A stretch of DNA of 64,000 nucleotides. It comes from Plutella xylostella (lineage: Eukaryota > Arthropoda > Insecta > Lepidoptera > Plutellidae). Where the stretch lies: positions 3,482,001 to 3,546,000 of the forward strand of contig NC_064007.1 of assembly GCF_932276165.1 (NCBI RefSeq). The letters run 5' to 3'. Every line of letters begins with the position of its first letter. Position 1 is the first letter of the stretch. Below the pieces are notes generated by a model. That model saw only the letters and a program-made list of their open reading frames with translations. It was not told the origin of the DNA and searched no databases. This document shows, piece after piece, positions 1-10,245 of the stretch. A program made the translations under genes and the position numbers.

Positions 1-451
1 GGTGGGTACGGTTAGCAAAAGAGATATATATGTACGCTACGACCACCAGCACTAACGATTTCTATTAAACATTGTTTGTATACTGTATAGATGCACTCCT
101 AATCATCACGAGCTCTACGAACGAGGGTTTGTCATCGTGGTGACAGGATTAGTCAGGCAAATTGCATAATGAAGCCTTAAGTGAAGTAAAGCGTTGTTGC
201 GCTACTTGGGAAAGGCGTATTCCTGAGGATATTTATAACTATGTAAGTTTACTGACTTTACAGAATATCTAATAAAGTGCTACTAATTGAGTTACTAATA
301 TTTTACTTATATACGTAGATCACTTGACAAAGCACAAATAACCGCGCTATTCAGTTGTCTTCCAGACAAACATCCGTGCGCCATTCGCCTGACTACTTCC
401 ACAGATTATTTACCAAATACTAACAAAAGCTGGAGTTTACAGTCTACTCAC
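1..451. other. TMCC gene intron, partial, no exon seen
   Basis: This stretch lies downstream of the last TMCC exon that I can place on the minus strand, so it is intron. No conserved exon was found in it. A stretch at about 107-168 resembles another at about 3533-3588 in a later intron of the same gene (shared words such as GTGGTGA and GATTAG), so it is probably a short dispersed repeat. Confidence 0.4.
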
Positions 452-519
452 TTGAGCCCCTGCCCCATGTCCCTCAGCACCTCCCGGGGCTGCCGGTGCG
501 CCTGGCCGCCGCTGCCCAC
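452..519 (-). CDS. Dmtn: TMCC/Dementin exon (after coiled coil)
   Basis: Minus-strand internal exon of 68 nt, the sixth and last visible coding exon of the TMCC-type gene. It starts after a CAG acceptor (complement of 520-521) and stops before a GT donor at 450-451. It reads VGSGGQAHR then QPREVLRDMGQGLK, which matches the stretch after the first coiled coil in the TMCC1/2/3 family, where a QPK-DVLRDM-QGLK block is conserved. It enters in phase 0 and leaves with two bases of a Lys codon, so the next exon must lie left of the window. That missing part would carry the glycine-rich segment, the second coiled coil and the two C-terminal membrane segments typical of this ER-membrane family. The family call comes from remembered family sequence, without a search. 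Confidence 0.8.
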
Positions 520-1346
520 CTGAGACAGAACGAACTAAACTCAACACTTATAACACTGTTTCTGGGCACTAAGATTGTCGAGCAATATAGCGGTAGGCGG
601 GTGGGTATAATCCATTTGTCCTTACTTGGCACAAAAGGTAAACAATCTTTGTGTGTCTTTACCTTTTGTGCCCAGTACGAATGAATGCAGTGTAGGATTT
701 TGAGAGGATAGGAGCATTAGATATGCGGACTTTGGAATTTAGCTAACAATTCACTTCTCAACAGAGCTTTAGCTACATTCATAGTTAAACTAGAAGCAAC
801 CATACTACTTTGGAGTGTTATTTAAAATATTATTTAAAATACTTTGAGGGTTTTTAGTTTATGCTGCTTTAAAGCGTTTCACAATTAGTTAGTTTAAAAT
901 AAGTTAATATAAATTATTGCAGCACTATGGTCATAACAAATAAAATAATTTGGTATAACGATTAGCTTGACTTAGGCGGGTAGCCGGTAGTGGTTGGATG
1001 AGGAAGCCCGAGGACCGAGTGTTGTGGCGCTCCTTGAGAGAGGTCTATGTCCTGTCCAGCAGTGGATGATTATTGGCTGATGATGGATTACTGCGATCAC
1101 GCGCGGATTCAGTCGTATGACGTCATCGCTATACACAAGCAAGAGGCGCGCGTTTTAAAACCAAGCCCGATAAAATATTAAATAACTTTGCAATTTATGG
1201 ACGGATTTCAAAAATTCAAAAAGTAGTGTGCTAAGAATATCATAACACATGCAATGTATTAGTCAAAAATTGGATTTTTCCGTTATGTGACTGAACCTCA
1301 TTGGGTCTAGACTGGGCTAGATTTGAGTCTACATCCCTAACCGTAC
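520..1346. other. TMCC intron with LINE tail
   Basis: Intron between two TMCC exons. Apart from the RTE tail at 973-1086 it is AT-rich, and I see no other gene or repeat in it. Confidence 0.5.
973..1086 (+). mobile_element. RTE-type LINE 3' tail fragment
   Basis: The plus strand translates to RVAGSGWMRK, then a LWRSLREVYV-type block and a stop. This is a degraded match to the C terminus of the complete RTE element at 11323-14530 (VAGSRWMQMA, WRSLGEAYVQQW). It ends in TGATGATGG, the usual tail of these elements. It is a 5'-truncated dead copy lying in a TMCC intron, antisense to the gene. Confidence 0.7.
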
Positions 1347-1507
1347 CTCCCAGTTCCGGATGCGTTTGTTGTACCCCTCGAGCTTCTTCTGCAGTTGAGC
1401 GATGCAGAGCGCGCTCTTCTGGTTCTTCTTCTCGAACACCGCCTTGATGCGGCCGAGTTGCTGCTTGTCCGCGTTGGCTGCTAGCTTGAGGTATTCGTTC
1501 ACGTTGT
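1347..1507 (-). CDS. Dmtn: TMCC/Dementin coiled-coil exon
   Basis: Minus-strand exon of 161 nt coding the core of the first coiled coil. It follows a CCCCCCAG acceptor and ends at GAG before GTACGG. The first two bases complete an Asp codon begun in the previous exon; 53 codons follow and the exon leaves in phase 0. The peptide runs DNVNEYLKLAANADKQQ, then RIKAVFEKKNQKSA and IAQLQKKLEGYNKRIRNWE. The blocks EYLKLA-NADKQQ, VFEKKNQKSA and IAQLQKKLE are hallmarks of TMCC proteins. This is the strongest single piece of evidence for the gene. In the family this helix is thought to mediate oligomerisation at the ER. Confidence 0.88.
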
Positions 1508-1710
1508 CTGGGGGGGTAGAGATGGTAGAATTAATTCTTTTATGGGAGATTATGGTAGGTATAACATTGACTCGTTATAAAGACATAGGGCGACATTATA
1601 ACCCGTAGCCTGCAACTGTAAATCAGCAATTTATCTATGAGGTGCGCCATGTGTTGCTGCGCCTACGTCTGTTGTATACTCGAACTGTAGCTACATATAC
1701 TACACCTGCA

Positions 1711-1780
1711 TTCATAATCACAACCCATCACGTCCTCACTGCTGGGGCACGGGTCTCCTTCCAATGAAGGAAGGGTTTAG
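1711..1780 (-). mobile_element. LINE 3' end fragment
   Basis: This short stretch matches two others (46603-46685 and, in the opposite orientation, 60710-60820). Shared words are GGGGCACGGGTCTCC and AATGAAGGAAGG. In the 60.7 kb copy the sense orientation ends in a TGATGATGAT tail, which suggests a 5'-truncated non-LTR element. The element at 1776-1939 begins at its edge. Confidence 0.55.
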
Positions 1781-1939
1781 GCTGTTTTAACAACGTGCGG
1801 GATACATCACGCATGCGGCATTATTCTGAACTCTGACCGTATGACACAATACGAATTACGAATATGCACGCGAGACGCGGGAAAATGGCAGCCATCCCGC
1901 ATGCGTGATGAATCCCGCATGTTTTTAAAAACACCCTAA
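1776..1939. mobile_element. MITE-like inverted-repeat element
   Basis: About 164 bp with imperfect terminal inverted repeats. The left end reads TTAGGCTGTTTTAACAACG then TGCGGGAT-CATCACGCATGCGG; the right end read backwards gives TTAGGGTGTTTTTAAAAAC then the same core. There is no coding capacity. A second, more diverged copy is at 6305-6466. It sits in a TMCC intron. Confidence 0.6.
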
Positions 1940-1949
1940 GGCCTAGTCC

Positions 1950-2011
1950 AGCATGCTAGCCTAGTGCGGGTTGGTGGACAAATAAACGAATATTCTAATC
2001 TATTCTATTCT
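1950..2011. repeat. Interspersed repeat scrap plus TATTC run
   Basis: The words AGCCTAGTGCGGGTTGGTGGA match the repeat at 30940-31190, which is of a kind very common in moth genomes. It is followed by a short ATTC-rich microsatellite just before a TMCC exon. Confidence 0.4.
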
Positions 2012-2018
2012 CCCTCAC

Positions 2019-2138
2019 CATCCCGTATAGTCTGCTCCAATCTAATGAGGTCCTTGGTCCTCACGATCTTGCTGTTGAGGTGCGCGATGGCGGCCTGCGC
2101 CTTCGACGAGGTGCCGCTGGGGGTGGAGTCGTTCTCGT
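2019..2138 (-). CDS. Dmtn: TMCC/Dementin exon, start of coiled coil
   Basis: Minus-strand exon of 120 nt. It follows a TTTCCAG acceptor and ends before GTGAGG. Two bases complete an Asp codon from the previous exon, 39 codons follow, and it leaves with one base (G) of the Asp that opens the next exon. It reads DENDSTPSGTSSKAQAAIAHLN, then SKIVRTKDLIRLEQTIRD. The second block aligns with the segment just before DDN-EYLKL in TMCC proteins, so the joined reading IRD-D-NVNEYLKL recreates the family motif across the intron. The first part is Ser/Thr rich and probably disordered. Confidence 0.8.
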
Positions 2139-3141
2139 CTGGAAATTTACAATTGTGGTGGTTTAAATAGGGATGTTTGATACAAAATTTTGAGAAGTAT
2201 TAGTAAGAGGTGTTAGGAGGGAAAAATTTGGAGTATATTTATACAAAAGGTGGCATATACCCAACAGTGGGCGATAGAGCACTGATGGTTATAATAAATA
2301 GATGTAGACCACGTTTTTATTTTTTTTGGATTTAGGGAATAGTGATTATTTGTCGAAAAGAAAACAATATTAGAATATGATATTTCTTATTCTGAAGCAG
2401 TTTTGTTTTAGAAGAAATACTGAAATACCCGGTGGTCAATGGTACTCGATGTGTGTATCGTACAGATAAGAAAATGATTTTATCTTCTAACATACTAATA
2501 ACTTACAAATAACAGAACTATTCGTATGTTAATTGAGTAATGCGTATGTATATTAATTAAATTATAGTGTGATGGAACATGCATAAAACATTTGTGCGTT
2601 AATGATATCAATATTTACATTTGTTTTTCCTTATAGAATACATAATTTATTTATAACAGTCTTTGTTAAATGTATTTCTATTAATTTGTGCCCATGCAAT
2701 TCGATATATGGATATGATGTGGGAAAACTATTTGAGATCTAGATTTATTTTATTACCTGGAGAGCCGTAATCTCCATCTTGACCTAGAATCAAAATAGAC
2801 AATCTATATAATACTAAGTCTAGATTCTATTTCCTATCTAATATGAATTGGGAATAAAAGAAAGTTAATGAAAAAAAATACTACACAAATTTTATAAAAC
2901 TAACTCTATAGTTATAGTATACCTCTATAGGTATACTGGCATCTACCACTGGATTAGAGACACAGATCTACAACACATAAATATTAAAAATATACAACGA
3001 CTAACAGCCAGAATTTCATCCATAAAATGTCGTCGCCATTTTACCCGCCTATCCTATATCCACACTTCAACTCATCGTAACTTGACATCCATAGCCGAAA
3101 CCTTGCCCGCCTTTCTTATAACATCAGTCGCTGACATTTAC
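2139..3141. other. TMCC intron, nothing recognised
   Basis: AT-rich intronic sequence of about 1 kb. A small perfect palindrome lies at about 2917-2938. No exon or named repeat was recognised. Confidence 0.4.
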
Positions 3142-3272
3142 CTCTATAAGCGGGTGACCCGTACTCGTCAGCTGATGACATGGCGTACGACACGTTGGGA
3201 CTATACACGCCGCTGTAGTCAGCAGGAGCCATTAGACCAGGGAGCATCTTCTTTTGGGGCGAATCTTCTAGA
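3142..3272 (-). CDS. Dmtn: TMCC-gene exon, Ser/Pro/Tyr-rich linker
   Basis: Minus-strand exon of 131 nt between a CTACTTTCAG acceptor and a GTAAAT donor. One base completes a split Asp codon, 43 codons follow and one base is left over. It reads LEDSPQKKMLPGLMAPADYSG then VYSPNVSYAMSSADEYGSPAYR. This belongs to the variable, low-complexity part of the protein ahead of the coiled coil, so the family cannot be told from it alone. It is included because donor, acceptor and phase fit both neighbours. Confidence 0.68.
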
Positions 3273-3404
3273 CTGAAAGTAGAGAGGGTGGGGGTTAATA
3301 ATGGTATACGGGGGTACATGAGGTTTCCAGTGGAGAGTTGGAGCATAAACATGCAGCGTTAGCTGAGGTAAATCTTCTTTTGAGCATGTCGGTGAGTTCT
3401 AGGA

Positions 3405-3530
3405 GGGCTAGCACGAGGCGCATTTAAGACGTGACAAAATATTTGCATCGCGCTCACTCACATCGCGCAGCCTCAAGAGCCAGCGCGACGGAGAACTTTT
3501 GTCACGTCTTAACAGCGCCCCGTGCTACAG
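3405..3530. mobile_element. MITE-like element in TMCC intron
   Basis: The perfect inverted words TTAAGACGTGACAAAA at about 3424 and TTTTGTCACGTCTTAA ending at about 3511 are nested inside a second inverted pair, AGCACG-GGCGC. The total is about 120 bp without coding capacity. Confidence 0.5.
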
Positions 3531-3806
3531 GGCTAGAGCTAGATAAAGTTTGTCACTGTGGTGAAAAGATTAGCCAGTCAAATTAGCTGTGATTCGCTGA
3601 ACGCCGGGTGCTCCGGACGTACCTATAGGTACATACAAGGTAGATTAATTGGTGATTTATAGTATCTATATCTGTGTATAAGGTAGATTGATTAGTGAAT
3701 GTACAAAATGTACAACCTATTTGTTAGCGTTTTCCATGAACTTCTCACCCTTCTTTTGAACTTTAACCACTCAATTTATGCCTGAAACAGTCCAAACTAT
3801 ACTCAC

Positions 3807-3925
3807 TCCCTAGAGTTGCCGGAGTTGTTGGCGCTGAGCGGGCTGGTCCCCAGGTCGCGCGAGTGCGACTTGGCGTGGTGCTTCACGAACTCGCCGTGGC
3901 GTGACGACGACGACGACCCCGGCTC
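3807..3925 (-). CDS. Dmtn: TMCC-gene exon, Ser/His-rich linker
   Basis: Minus-strand exon of 119 nt, GC-rich against AT-rich flanks. The acceptor is CCTTACCCGCAG and the donor GTGAGT. It enters in phase 0, runs 39 codons and leaves with two bases of an Asp codon. The peptide has a run of five serines, then RHGEFVKHHAKSHSRD and LGTSPLSANNSGNSR. It is probably a disordered N-terminal linker. The join to the next exon gives NSR-D-LEDSPQ without a frame break. The assignment rests on splice signals, phase and GC content, not on family motifs. Confidence 0.68.
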
Positions 3926-6099
3926 CTGCGGGTAAGGGGGGGTGGGGGGTTAATGTGGGACGCACTGGCTCAGCGGCACGGGTTCGTTATTGACGCAGAT
4001 AAAAGTAACTATTTCGCGATTTGCCATACATACGGAGAGTGGTGGCACATTAAACGTCGATATCGAATCCATGACGCTGGGCCCAGCCAGGATAGGTAAA
4101 GCAGCCTTGTGTACGAAGGTCTCATACATGTTGCCAGAAGACATATATTTTTTTTACGTTATTTCAGAAAGTGCAGCTGTGTTATTGATTGTTGGGTGAT
4201 GATAATGTTGTTACAAAATAAGGAGGGCTGAGGATGGTAGGTATACTATCGACCAAATTTGTGATTCACCCTCTTAACCCCTTAGGAGTATTACTTTTCA
4301 GGCAGCAGACACTAATTTAAAACTCGCTTTTAACAGTCTTAACAGGTACAAAGCAATACAGCGTGAACGTGAACGATTTGTTTTCAAAAATGTCGGCGGA
4401 AAGTTTTGTCATAGTATTTATAGTATAAAAATATCAAACATTAATCCGATCCAAACTGCACTACAGGGAAACATAACACCTCAACGTGTTGTTGGCAACC
4501 CTGCCGACTCTCGGTCGATTACCCATTAAACTACTCAGAACTACCCCGCGCTACCGTTCACTTTATATTGACCCCCAGCTGACAATACACAAATAACCTT
4601 TCTGAATCATATCACGTAAACAATAGAGACTGTTTTAGGGTGTACAGAGTTGGCGAAAATGTAAACGTAGAATGAACAGCGGTTTTGGAATGCAGCCAAA
4701 CGTAAGAGAGCTATGTTTGAGCTAATTTAAAAGTATCCAAGTCTCAGTGCATATTTTAAATTTATACATTGTAGTATTGAGTGGTCATTTGTTTGTGTTC
4801 CGCTTTATTTGTATGCGGCTATATATGGTTGGACACAGCACATAATCGTATGTAAATGTTATTGTGCAAAGTGCCATAACATCTTTAACAATATAATGCA
4901 AAGACAAACGTAAAAATATCACGTAGAACATTTGCATGCTTATATTTCTTACTCTGTCACACTATTTAGTTGTGATTCATAGAGATAGCCACACGAGAGT
5001 GTTCACATTCTCCGCATAAGTTTTGAACGACTAAACAGATTTTGATCTTATCGTATCTACAGCAGGAAGAATGAAAGTTCCCAGAATTACCGTCTGCGAT
5101 ATTGACTATTACTGACCCTCGCCAGCGGTCATTAGGCTTAATTTGAGGTCCACTATCGTTTGCCACGGGTTCCCCTCATCTGGCCTAATCTTTATTATCC
5201 TAAACTCGTTTCGCATAACTCGTAAGGTCTAAACTTTTTTGGTAGAATCATTACTTCGCCAAGTCTTATGTGGCATAAGACTCGTTTCGTCTAAAACTCT
5301 TTTGGCACAAACTTGAAACACCTAAGTCTCGTTTGCTCTAATTGTTCGTATTGGTATAATCTTGTTTCTCCTAATATTATCTTTACAAATACTATATTAA
5401 GTATGTTTTAAATGTACAAATTGTGGTATTTTTCTCCTACATCCCGAAAATCACGATATTAAATGATCAAAATATCGAAAGTGAATGACCATTATAATTA
5501 TTACAAACGCCATTAAACCCCATAGGATCGAAACCTAAAGATAGGTGCGACGACGAGCAAAGCGAGGAGGAGCGTGTTAGGTGCACATTTTCGTCAAAAG
5601 CAAAGCGGAGCGCAGCGAAGCGGAGCGGAGCGTTTCCCACTTAGCGGCCACAATACAAGGTACCAGTTTGCGCTATGTAGGGAGACGCTGCAACAAAGTT
5701 AAAGCCAAACGAATATTATTACTTTATATATAACCTATGCCATAGCATTATTAGGCTATTCAAGATTAGGCTATACCATTATTAGGCTAAACAAGATTAT
5801 GCGAAATAACTTTTTACTAAAAGAGATTTATGCCATACGATTTTCGGTGAAACGAGATTTTGACCAAACGTTACTATGCAATACGAGATTAGGCAAATAA
5901 ATCTTAGGCCAAAAAAGGTAGAACCGTTTGCCACACACAAGCAACTATAATTTTTTGCATCTGAGAATCCCCACCTAGCCATGTATCAAGCCTCCTTTTA
6001 AACAAAACAATCCTATGCAGCATAGCAATCCTCAACTGCAATTGGCTAACTCAGAACGGTCCATCACCGCAATCCCCAACTCTGATTGGATGCACTCAC
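3926..6099. other. TMCC intron with foldback repeat
   Basis: Intron of 2.2 kb between the first and second visible coding exons. Its right third is the foldback at 5170-5960. The rest (3926-5169) is AT-rich, with no exon, RNA gene or named repeat that I can support. Confidence 0.5.
5170..5960. repeat. Foldback of degenerate 15-16 bp units
   Basis: The left arm (about 5180-5400) is a run of variants of CCTAAACTCGTTTCG, roughly one every 15-16 bases. The right arm (about 5735-5925) is a run of the reverse complement, such as CAATACGAGATTAGG. Between the arms is a GC-rich core (about 5545-5650) made of GCGAAGC/GCGGAGC-like words. The whole looks like a non-autonomous foldback or satellite-bearing DNA element of roughly 0.8 kb. 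No ORF belongs to it. Confidence 0.6.
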
Positions 6100-6225
6100 A
6101 CTGCCCGCATTGTGGTTGGCCGGCGGCGCGGCGCGGGAGCGGATGACGTCATCGGACACCTCCCCCGCGGGGCTCTGGCTGCGGGAGGATGCCTTGCTGG
6201 CGGCGGACACGTGGAGAGTGTCCAT
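6100..6225 (-). CDS. Dmtn: TMCC-gene first coding exon, N terminus
   Basis: Minus-strand exon of 126 nt (42 codons), strongly GC-rich with many CpGs. The start ATG (6223-6225) lies in GAGCCACCATGG, a near-ideal initiation context. An in-frame TGA lies two codons upstream, so this ATG is the first usable one here. The peptide opens MDTLHVSAASKASSRSQS, then PAGEVSDDVIRSRAAPPAN, and ends at AGT before GTGAGT in phase 0, as the next exon needs. It may be one of several alternative first exons, which is common in this family. A CAG about 40 bases upstream of the ATG could be an acceptor for an upstream untranslated exon. Confidence 0.66.
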
Positions 6226-6304
6226 GGTGGCTCACGGCATTGGATGGTCACGGGGCATGGTAAGCTGCAACAATGGATACTTTTGGTTAGAATAGAATAC
6301 TACT

Positions 6305-6466
6305 TTAGGGTGTTTTTAATATCGTTCAGATTCCATCACGCACGCGGGATTGCCCCGCACGCGTGACACCTGCAAGTGTTCTTTTCGTACAAGTATTCAT
6401 TGTAATGCGTGGAATATGCACGCGGAACGCGGGGAAAAGGCGCGCTAATCAGCGTGCGTGATCAAA
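6305..6466. mobile_element. MITE-like element, second copy
   Basis: It shares with 1776-1939 the outer word TTTAGGGTGTTTTTAA, the inner CATCACGCACGCGG words and a GGAATATGCACGCG block. Its right end is degraded. It lies just upstream of the TMCC first coding exon. Confidence 0.5.
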
Positions 6467-7541
6467 TCTTATTTGATTTCACGGAACACAAAATAACAAT
6501 TTTATATAGTATAAAGACATATTTTTCACTATGGTAATATGAATTCATGAGACCATCTTTAGTGATAACATAATTAAACTTTCTAGCATATCCGGCGATA
6601 ACATTACCCAAACTGAAAACTTTCTCATTAAATTGTTCAATGGCCATTACCTCAATTAAACATTTGCAAAGTTTGTTTAGGACAGAACTACTATGAGTAC
6701 CTATCTGGGTGATAAAAATTGTAACTCATTAATTAGGGAAAGGGGTTGGGTTACGATATTCCTAAGGGAATTATTTTTATCCACTACCTCCAGTATACAC
6801 TACAGGTTAAACACCCGGTAATCATGTATTGTATGCATAAAGTTTAGTTTAGTTCAGAAAAATATATACAGGTGCGTATTAAAATTCTACTCGTAATTCT
6901 ATTAAAAAATCAGAATAATTTACAGACTTAAAATACATAATTATTGTATCTATTACTGTACAGTTACACTGTACTTCAATAACATATTTATCTCTTTTTA
7001 ATAACAGCCACATATTGTCCCTAACAGTAAATGTATACTTTTTGACACTCGCAAACGCTCTAAGCCACTATTACTCTGTACTGGCTTCAGTATAAATGTT
7101 TACACTGCGCACGTGATAGTGAACCGTGCATTGTACATCTGGCGGATATAATGAGTCATCTCTGAGTGAGAAGTGGTATAGTGTAAGTACTGTTGTGGCT
7201 ACAAAACGGAGAGAGGACCGAAGTCAAGCTTACAACTTTCGACAAGGTTAAAATATTTAGATGAATTCGTGGCTAAAAGGATGTTCAAAACAATCCTTTT
7301 GTGGTATAGGTTCGTCAAATTTGGGTCACAACGTATTAATTAATTTTGCAACAAAACACATTTTAGATAAACGTATAGAAGACGTATATTCATTTAATGT
7401 TCTATACTGGACCACTTAATACTAGATCTGGACTGGCGTTTGACCGACACTCTAAGAAGAATACCATGCCTAGTGCTTATAACGTTACCAGAAGCTTTAT
7501 CATAATCATAATTTATTTCATTTTCATTAACAAAGGTACTA
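6467..7541. other. Intergenic, nothing recognised
   Basis: AT-rich sequence upstream of the TMCC gene. Promoter or enhancer elements may lie here but I cannot identify any by eye. Confidence 0.3.
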
Positions 7542-7752
7542 TCCTAACTAATATTATAAATGCGAAAGTAACTGAGTCTGTCTGTCTGTCTGTCTGTTAC
7601 TCTTTCACGCCAAAACTACTGAACGGATTTGAATGAAATTTGGTATACATACGGTCTAGCTAGACCCTGGGAAAGAACATAGGCTACTTTTTATCCCGGA
7701 ATTCCCACGGGAAAACTTTTTAAGGCGAAGCGAAGCGCGCGAGAACAGCTAG
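7542..7752 (+). mobile_element. Non-autonomous Helitron-like element
   Basis: This 211-bp element begins with TC after an A, carries a (CTGT)n run and the words CTTTCACGCC and AATTTGGTATA, and ends with a GC-rich hairpin followed by CTAG before a T. A 5' TC, a hairpin close to the 3' end, a CTRR terminus and insertion between A and T are the defining signs of Helitrons. There is no Rep/helicase ORF. Related copies are at 31649-31873 and, as an inverted fragment, about 9700-9775. Confidence 0.65.
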
Positions 7753-8456
7753 TAAGAATATAAAATCTAAATATTACATGCTACATTGAATGTGGCCTGT
7801 GAATATATCCTTTTCGCCTCTGTTCCCTACAATAGGTAATCCTGTATTGGTCACAGTGGTTTACTCTGGTGTGACAAATAACATTTAACATCGATAGCTT
7901 TAATTATATCATAGTTCTTTTAGGTAAGAGCAGCTTTACTACTGTATTGTATGTGTCATGTGTAGTAGTGTATAGCAGTGGAGCGGTGAGTCAACCCAGG
8001 GTTGTGGTAATTAGCACTAAACGAGCCTAGGGCTGGCCGAGTGTTCATAAGACTGTTTAGATCATGTACGGAAAACTGAGGACATGATACAAATACTGTT
8101 CAGTTTGTAAATGTGTAGGCAGAATAGAACGGAGTATGCAGAGCTGACCGCCAACCTCCAGTAGTGGAGAGGCACTAGAAGAAGAAGAAGGCTGTTTGGT
8201 GAAGAATATGTGCTTCATAGAGTAAAACTAAGCGCGCACTGAGATGTCACTTTCGAACATGATCGAAAATAGCGCTATTTATATAATTTATCTTTTTATT
8301 ATGCGACAGCGACAAACATAATACAAACTCACAGACGCTATATCTATTTCTGCGACAAAAATATCGAGCTATTAAAAAAAATATTCTGCGCTAAGCCAAT
8401 GTTTATGGTGCACTTATGTCCACTTGTGTCAGAGCCTACAGTGACTTTAAACTTCA
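7753..8456. other. Intergenic with LINE-like scrap
   Basis: Mostly unrecognised. At about 8120-8192 the words GACCGCCAACCTCCAGTAGTGG followed by GAGAGGCACTAGAAGAAGAAGAAG look like the 3' end and microsatellite tail of a decayed non-LTR element on the plus strand. Confidence 0.35.
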
Positions 8457-8630
8457 TCATTAGCCTATAGCAGTCCACTGCTGGACGTAGGCCTCTCCCA
8501 AAGCACGCCACTGGATGCGATCTTTAGCTTTCCGCATCCAATCATTACCAGCCACCTTTCGCAAGTCGTCACCCTATCTAGCCGGAGGGCGTCCCACACT
8601 ACGTTTGCCTAGTCGCGGCCTCCACTTAAA
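8457..8630 (-). mobile_element. RTE-type LINE 3' tail
   Basis: Read on the minus strand this gives WRPRLGKRSVGRPP, then GDDLRKVAGNDWMRKA and WRALGEAYVQQW, stopping before an ATGATG-like tail. These blocks match the C terminus of the complete element at 11323-14530. It is a 5'-truncated copy, closely matched by 25285-25462. Confidence 0.8.
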
Positions 8631-9361
8631 ACTTGACTGTGTAAATTAACGAATAAACTGCTTTTAGCGTTAAGTCCACCCTTTGTACTTTTATTTGTAA
8701 TATTTGTACAATAAAGAGTTAAATAAATAAATAAATAAATAAAGGGAAATCTAGCTTGTTTTCATAACTTTAACAAATACAATCAACCTAATACTTATTA
8801 TTATTCAATACTATTTGCTTACGTATTTAAACGTTTTTTTAAGGATTCTGTGTACATGTAATTGTATTTACATTGTTAAATAAATGGAACGTGTCTTTGT
8901 CTTAATGTGTGGTATTTTTTCTACTTAACCTTGTTTATTTTATATAGCTAATGTGCACAATGTTAAATATGTAGTACACTGTAAACTTATAGTACAACAG
9001 ATAAAAAATATAATATATATTATCTCGAAAACCATAGATGTTCGTCATATATATTGAAAACATATTGTTAAGCACAAGGTAACCCTCTGACCTAGATCCT
9101 AAGGTTCATATTGCACAACCACATAAGCACAAAAAACTTTTTAAAATTCATACTGGCTGGCAATGCACAATGACTTTAATCTAACTTTCACCAACTTTCT
9201 TTGACTTCAATGTTCAACAAAATGTCTGTCGAAATAATTACCAGAAGATTCTTCAAATAGGCAAATCATCACATCTTTCATTTCGGAAACTAAATGTAAA
9301 GGAAACTGTATCATTAAATTGGCAAACTAAATTCCTATAATATTATGATGTGCCCGTAAAA
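8631..9361. other. Intergenic, microsatellite only
   Basis: An (AAAT)n run at about 8718-8742. Otherwise AT-rich without recognisable features. Confidence 0.3.
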
Positions 9362-9500
9362 TGGCAATAGGCCCGCCCCCTATTACATTGGGACTAACAT
9401 AACACTCTGGCGAAAAGTGGGTGCAGCAATGCACCTCTGCCTACCCCGCAAGGGAGTACATTAGTACAAGGCGTGAGTGCGTGTTTTTTTTTTTTTTTAT
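9362..9500 (+). repeat. Interspersed repeat with poly-T end
   Basis: The words GGTGCAGCAATGCACCTCTG, CTACCCCGCAAGGG and AAGGCGTGAGTG, followed by about 15 T, match a repeat type I know to be widespread in moth genomes. Its class (LINE tail or SINE) cannot be settled from this copy. Confidence 0.45.
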
Positions 9501-9699
9501 TATGATGTCAATCAAGAAATAATAAAAAAATATTAGTCGTCAATCGCCATTAACCCAAATGATGTCAATAAAATATTTACGAGAGACAATAAATCTTCGT
9601 CATAAAGTCGAATAGATTAGATATTCACATAGCACAATCTCTGTAGGTCAGCTTATAGTTCTAATAGTAGGTATGTAGTTATAGAAAGCACACATTTAT

Positions 9700-9775
9700 A
9701 CGAAGCTTTCCCGCGAGAAATTAGCTTCGTTTGAAAGGTTTTCTCGTGGGAATTCCGGGATGAAAATGTGATGTT
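9700..9775 (-). mobile_element. Helitron-like fragment
   Basis: Read on the minus strand it contains ATCCCGGAATTCCCACG, AAAACCTTTC and a CGCGGGA stretch near the end, matching the 3' part of 7542-7752. It is truncated and decayed. Confidence 0.45.
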
Positions 9776-10112
9776 AAGTTTCACCTAAATCTGTTAGTAG
9801 GTTCTTTTTACGTGAAATAGTAACAAGAACACATTCAGAAAGGAATTCCGCGATAAAGACAAATACTAATTATCTATCGCTACGGTTTATATTTCGTAAT
9901 TGGTACATAAAATACAAAATAATATCAAGAATCCATTCTTACTCATTCAGTAAATCGTCATTTAAGTTTCGTATTCAAACAACCATACAAAGTAGCCCAT
10001 TACGACTACCTACTAATCACTAAAACACACATAATGATCGATAAAGAGCAATAGTTAAAAACCTATTCCATTCATAACAACAGTTATTTATTATACCTAT
10101 TTGTCGGACTAG
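9776..10112. other. Intergenic, nothing recognised
   Basis: AT-rich sequence. I see no ORF, repeat or RNA gene that I can support. Confidence 0.3.
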
Positions 10113-10245
10113 AGGGTTACTTTATACTAACGAAAAACGAACAAACGAGAGCTGTCGTGAAACCGGCACGTTTTATACAAGGAGATAGAGTCTTGGCTCG
10201 CACAGCAGCGCTCCGAAACTTCGTTTTTTGTTATGTAAAATGACC
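10113..10245 (+). mobile_element. MITE family A, copy 1
   Basis: A 133-bp element starting GGGTTACTTTATAC and ending GTAAAATGACC, with imperfect terminal inverted repeats (GGGTTACTyTATAC against GGTCAmTyT). Inside are GGCACGTTT, GATAGAGTC and GCAGCGCTCCG. A reverse-oriented copy of the same length is at 37427-37559 and an interrupted one at 60661-60899. No clear target duplication was found. Confidence 0.65.

Noticed and set aside
6086..6366. Two plus-strand ORFs of 69 and 84 codons
   Set aside because: They lie antisense to the TMCC first coding exon, whose GC content removes stops.
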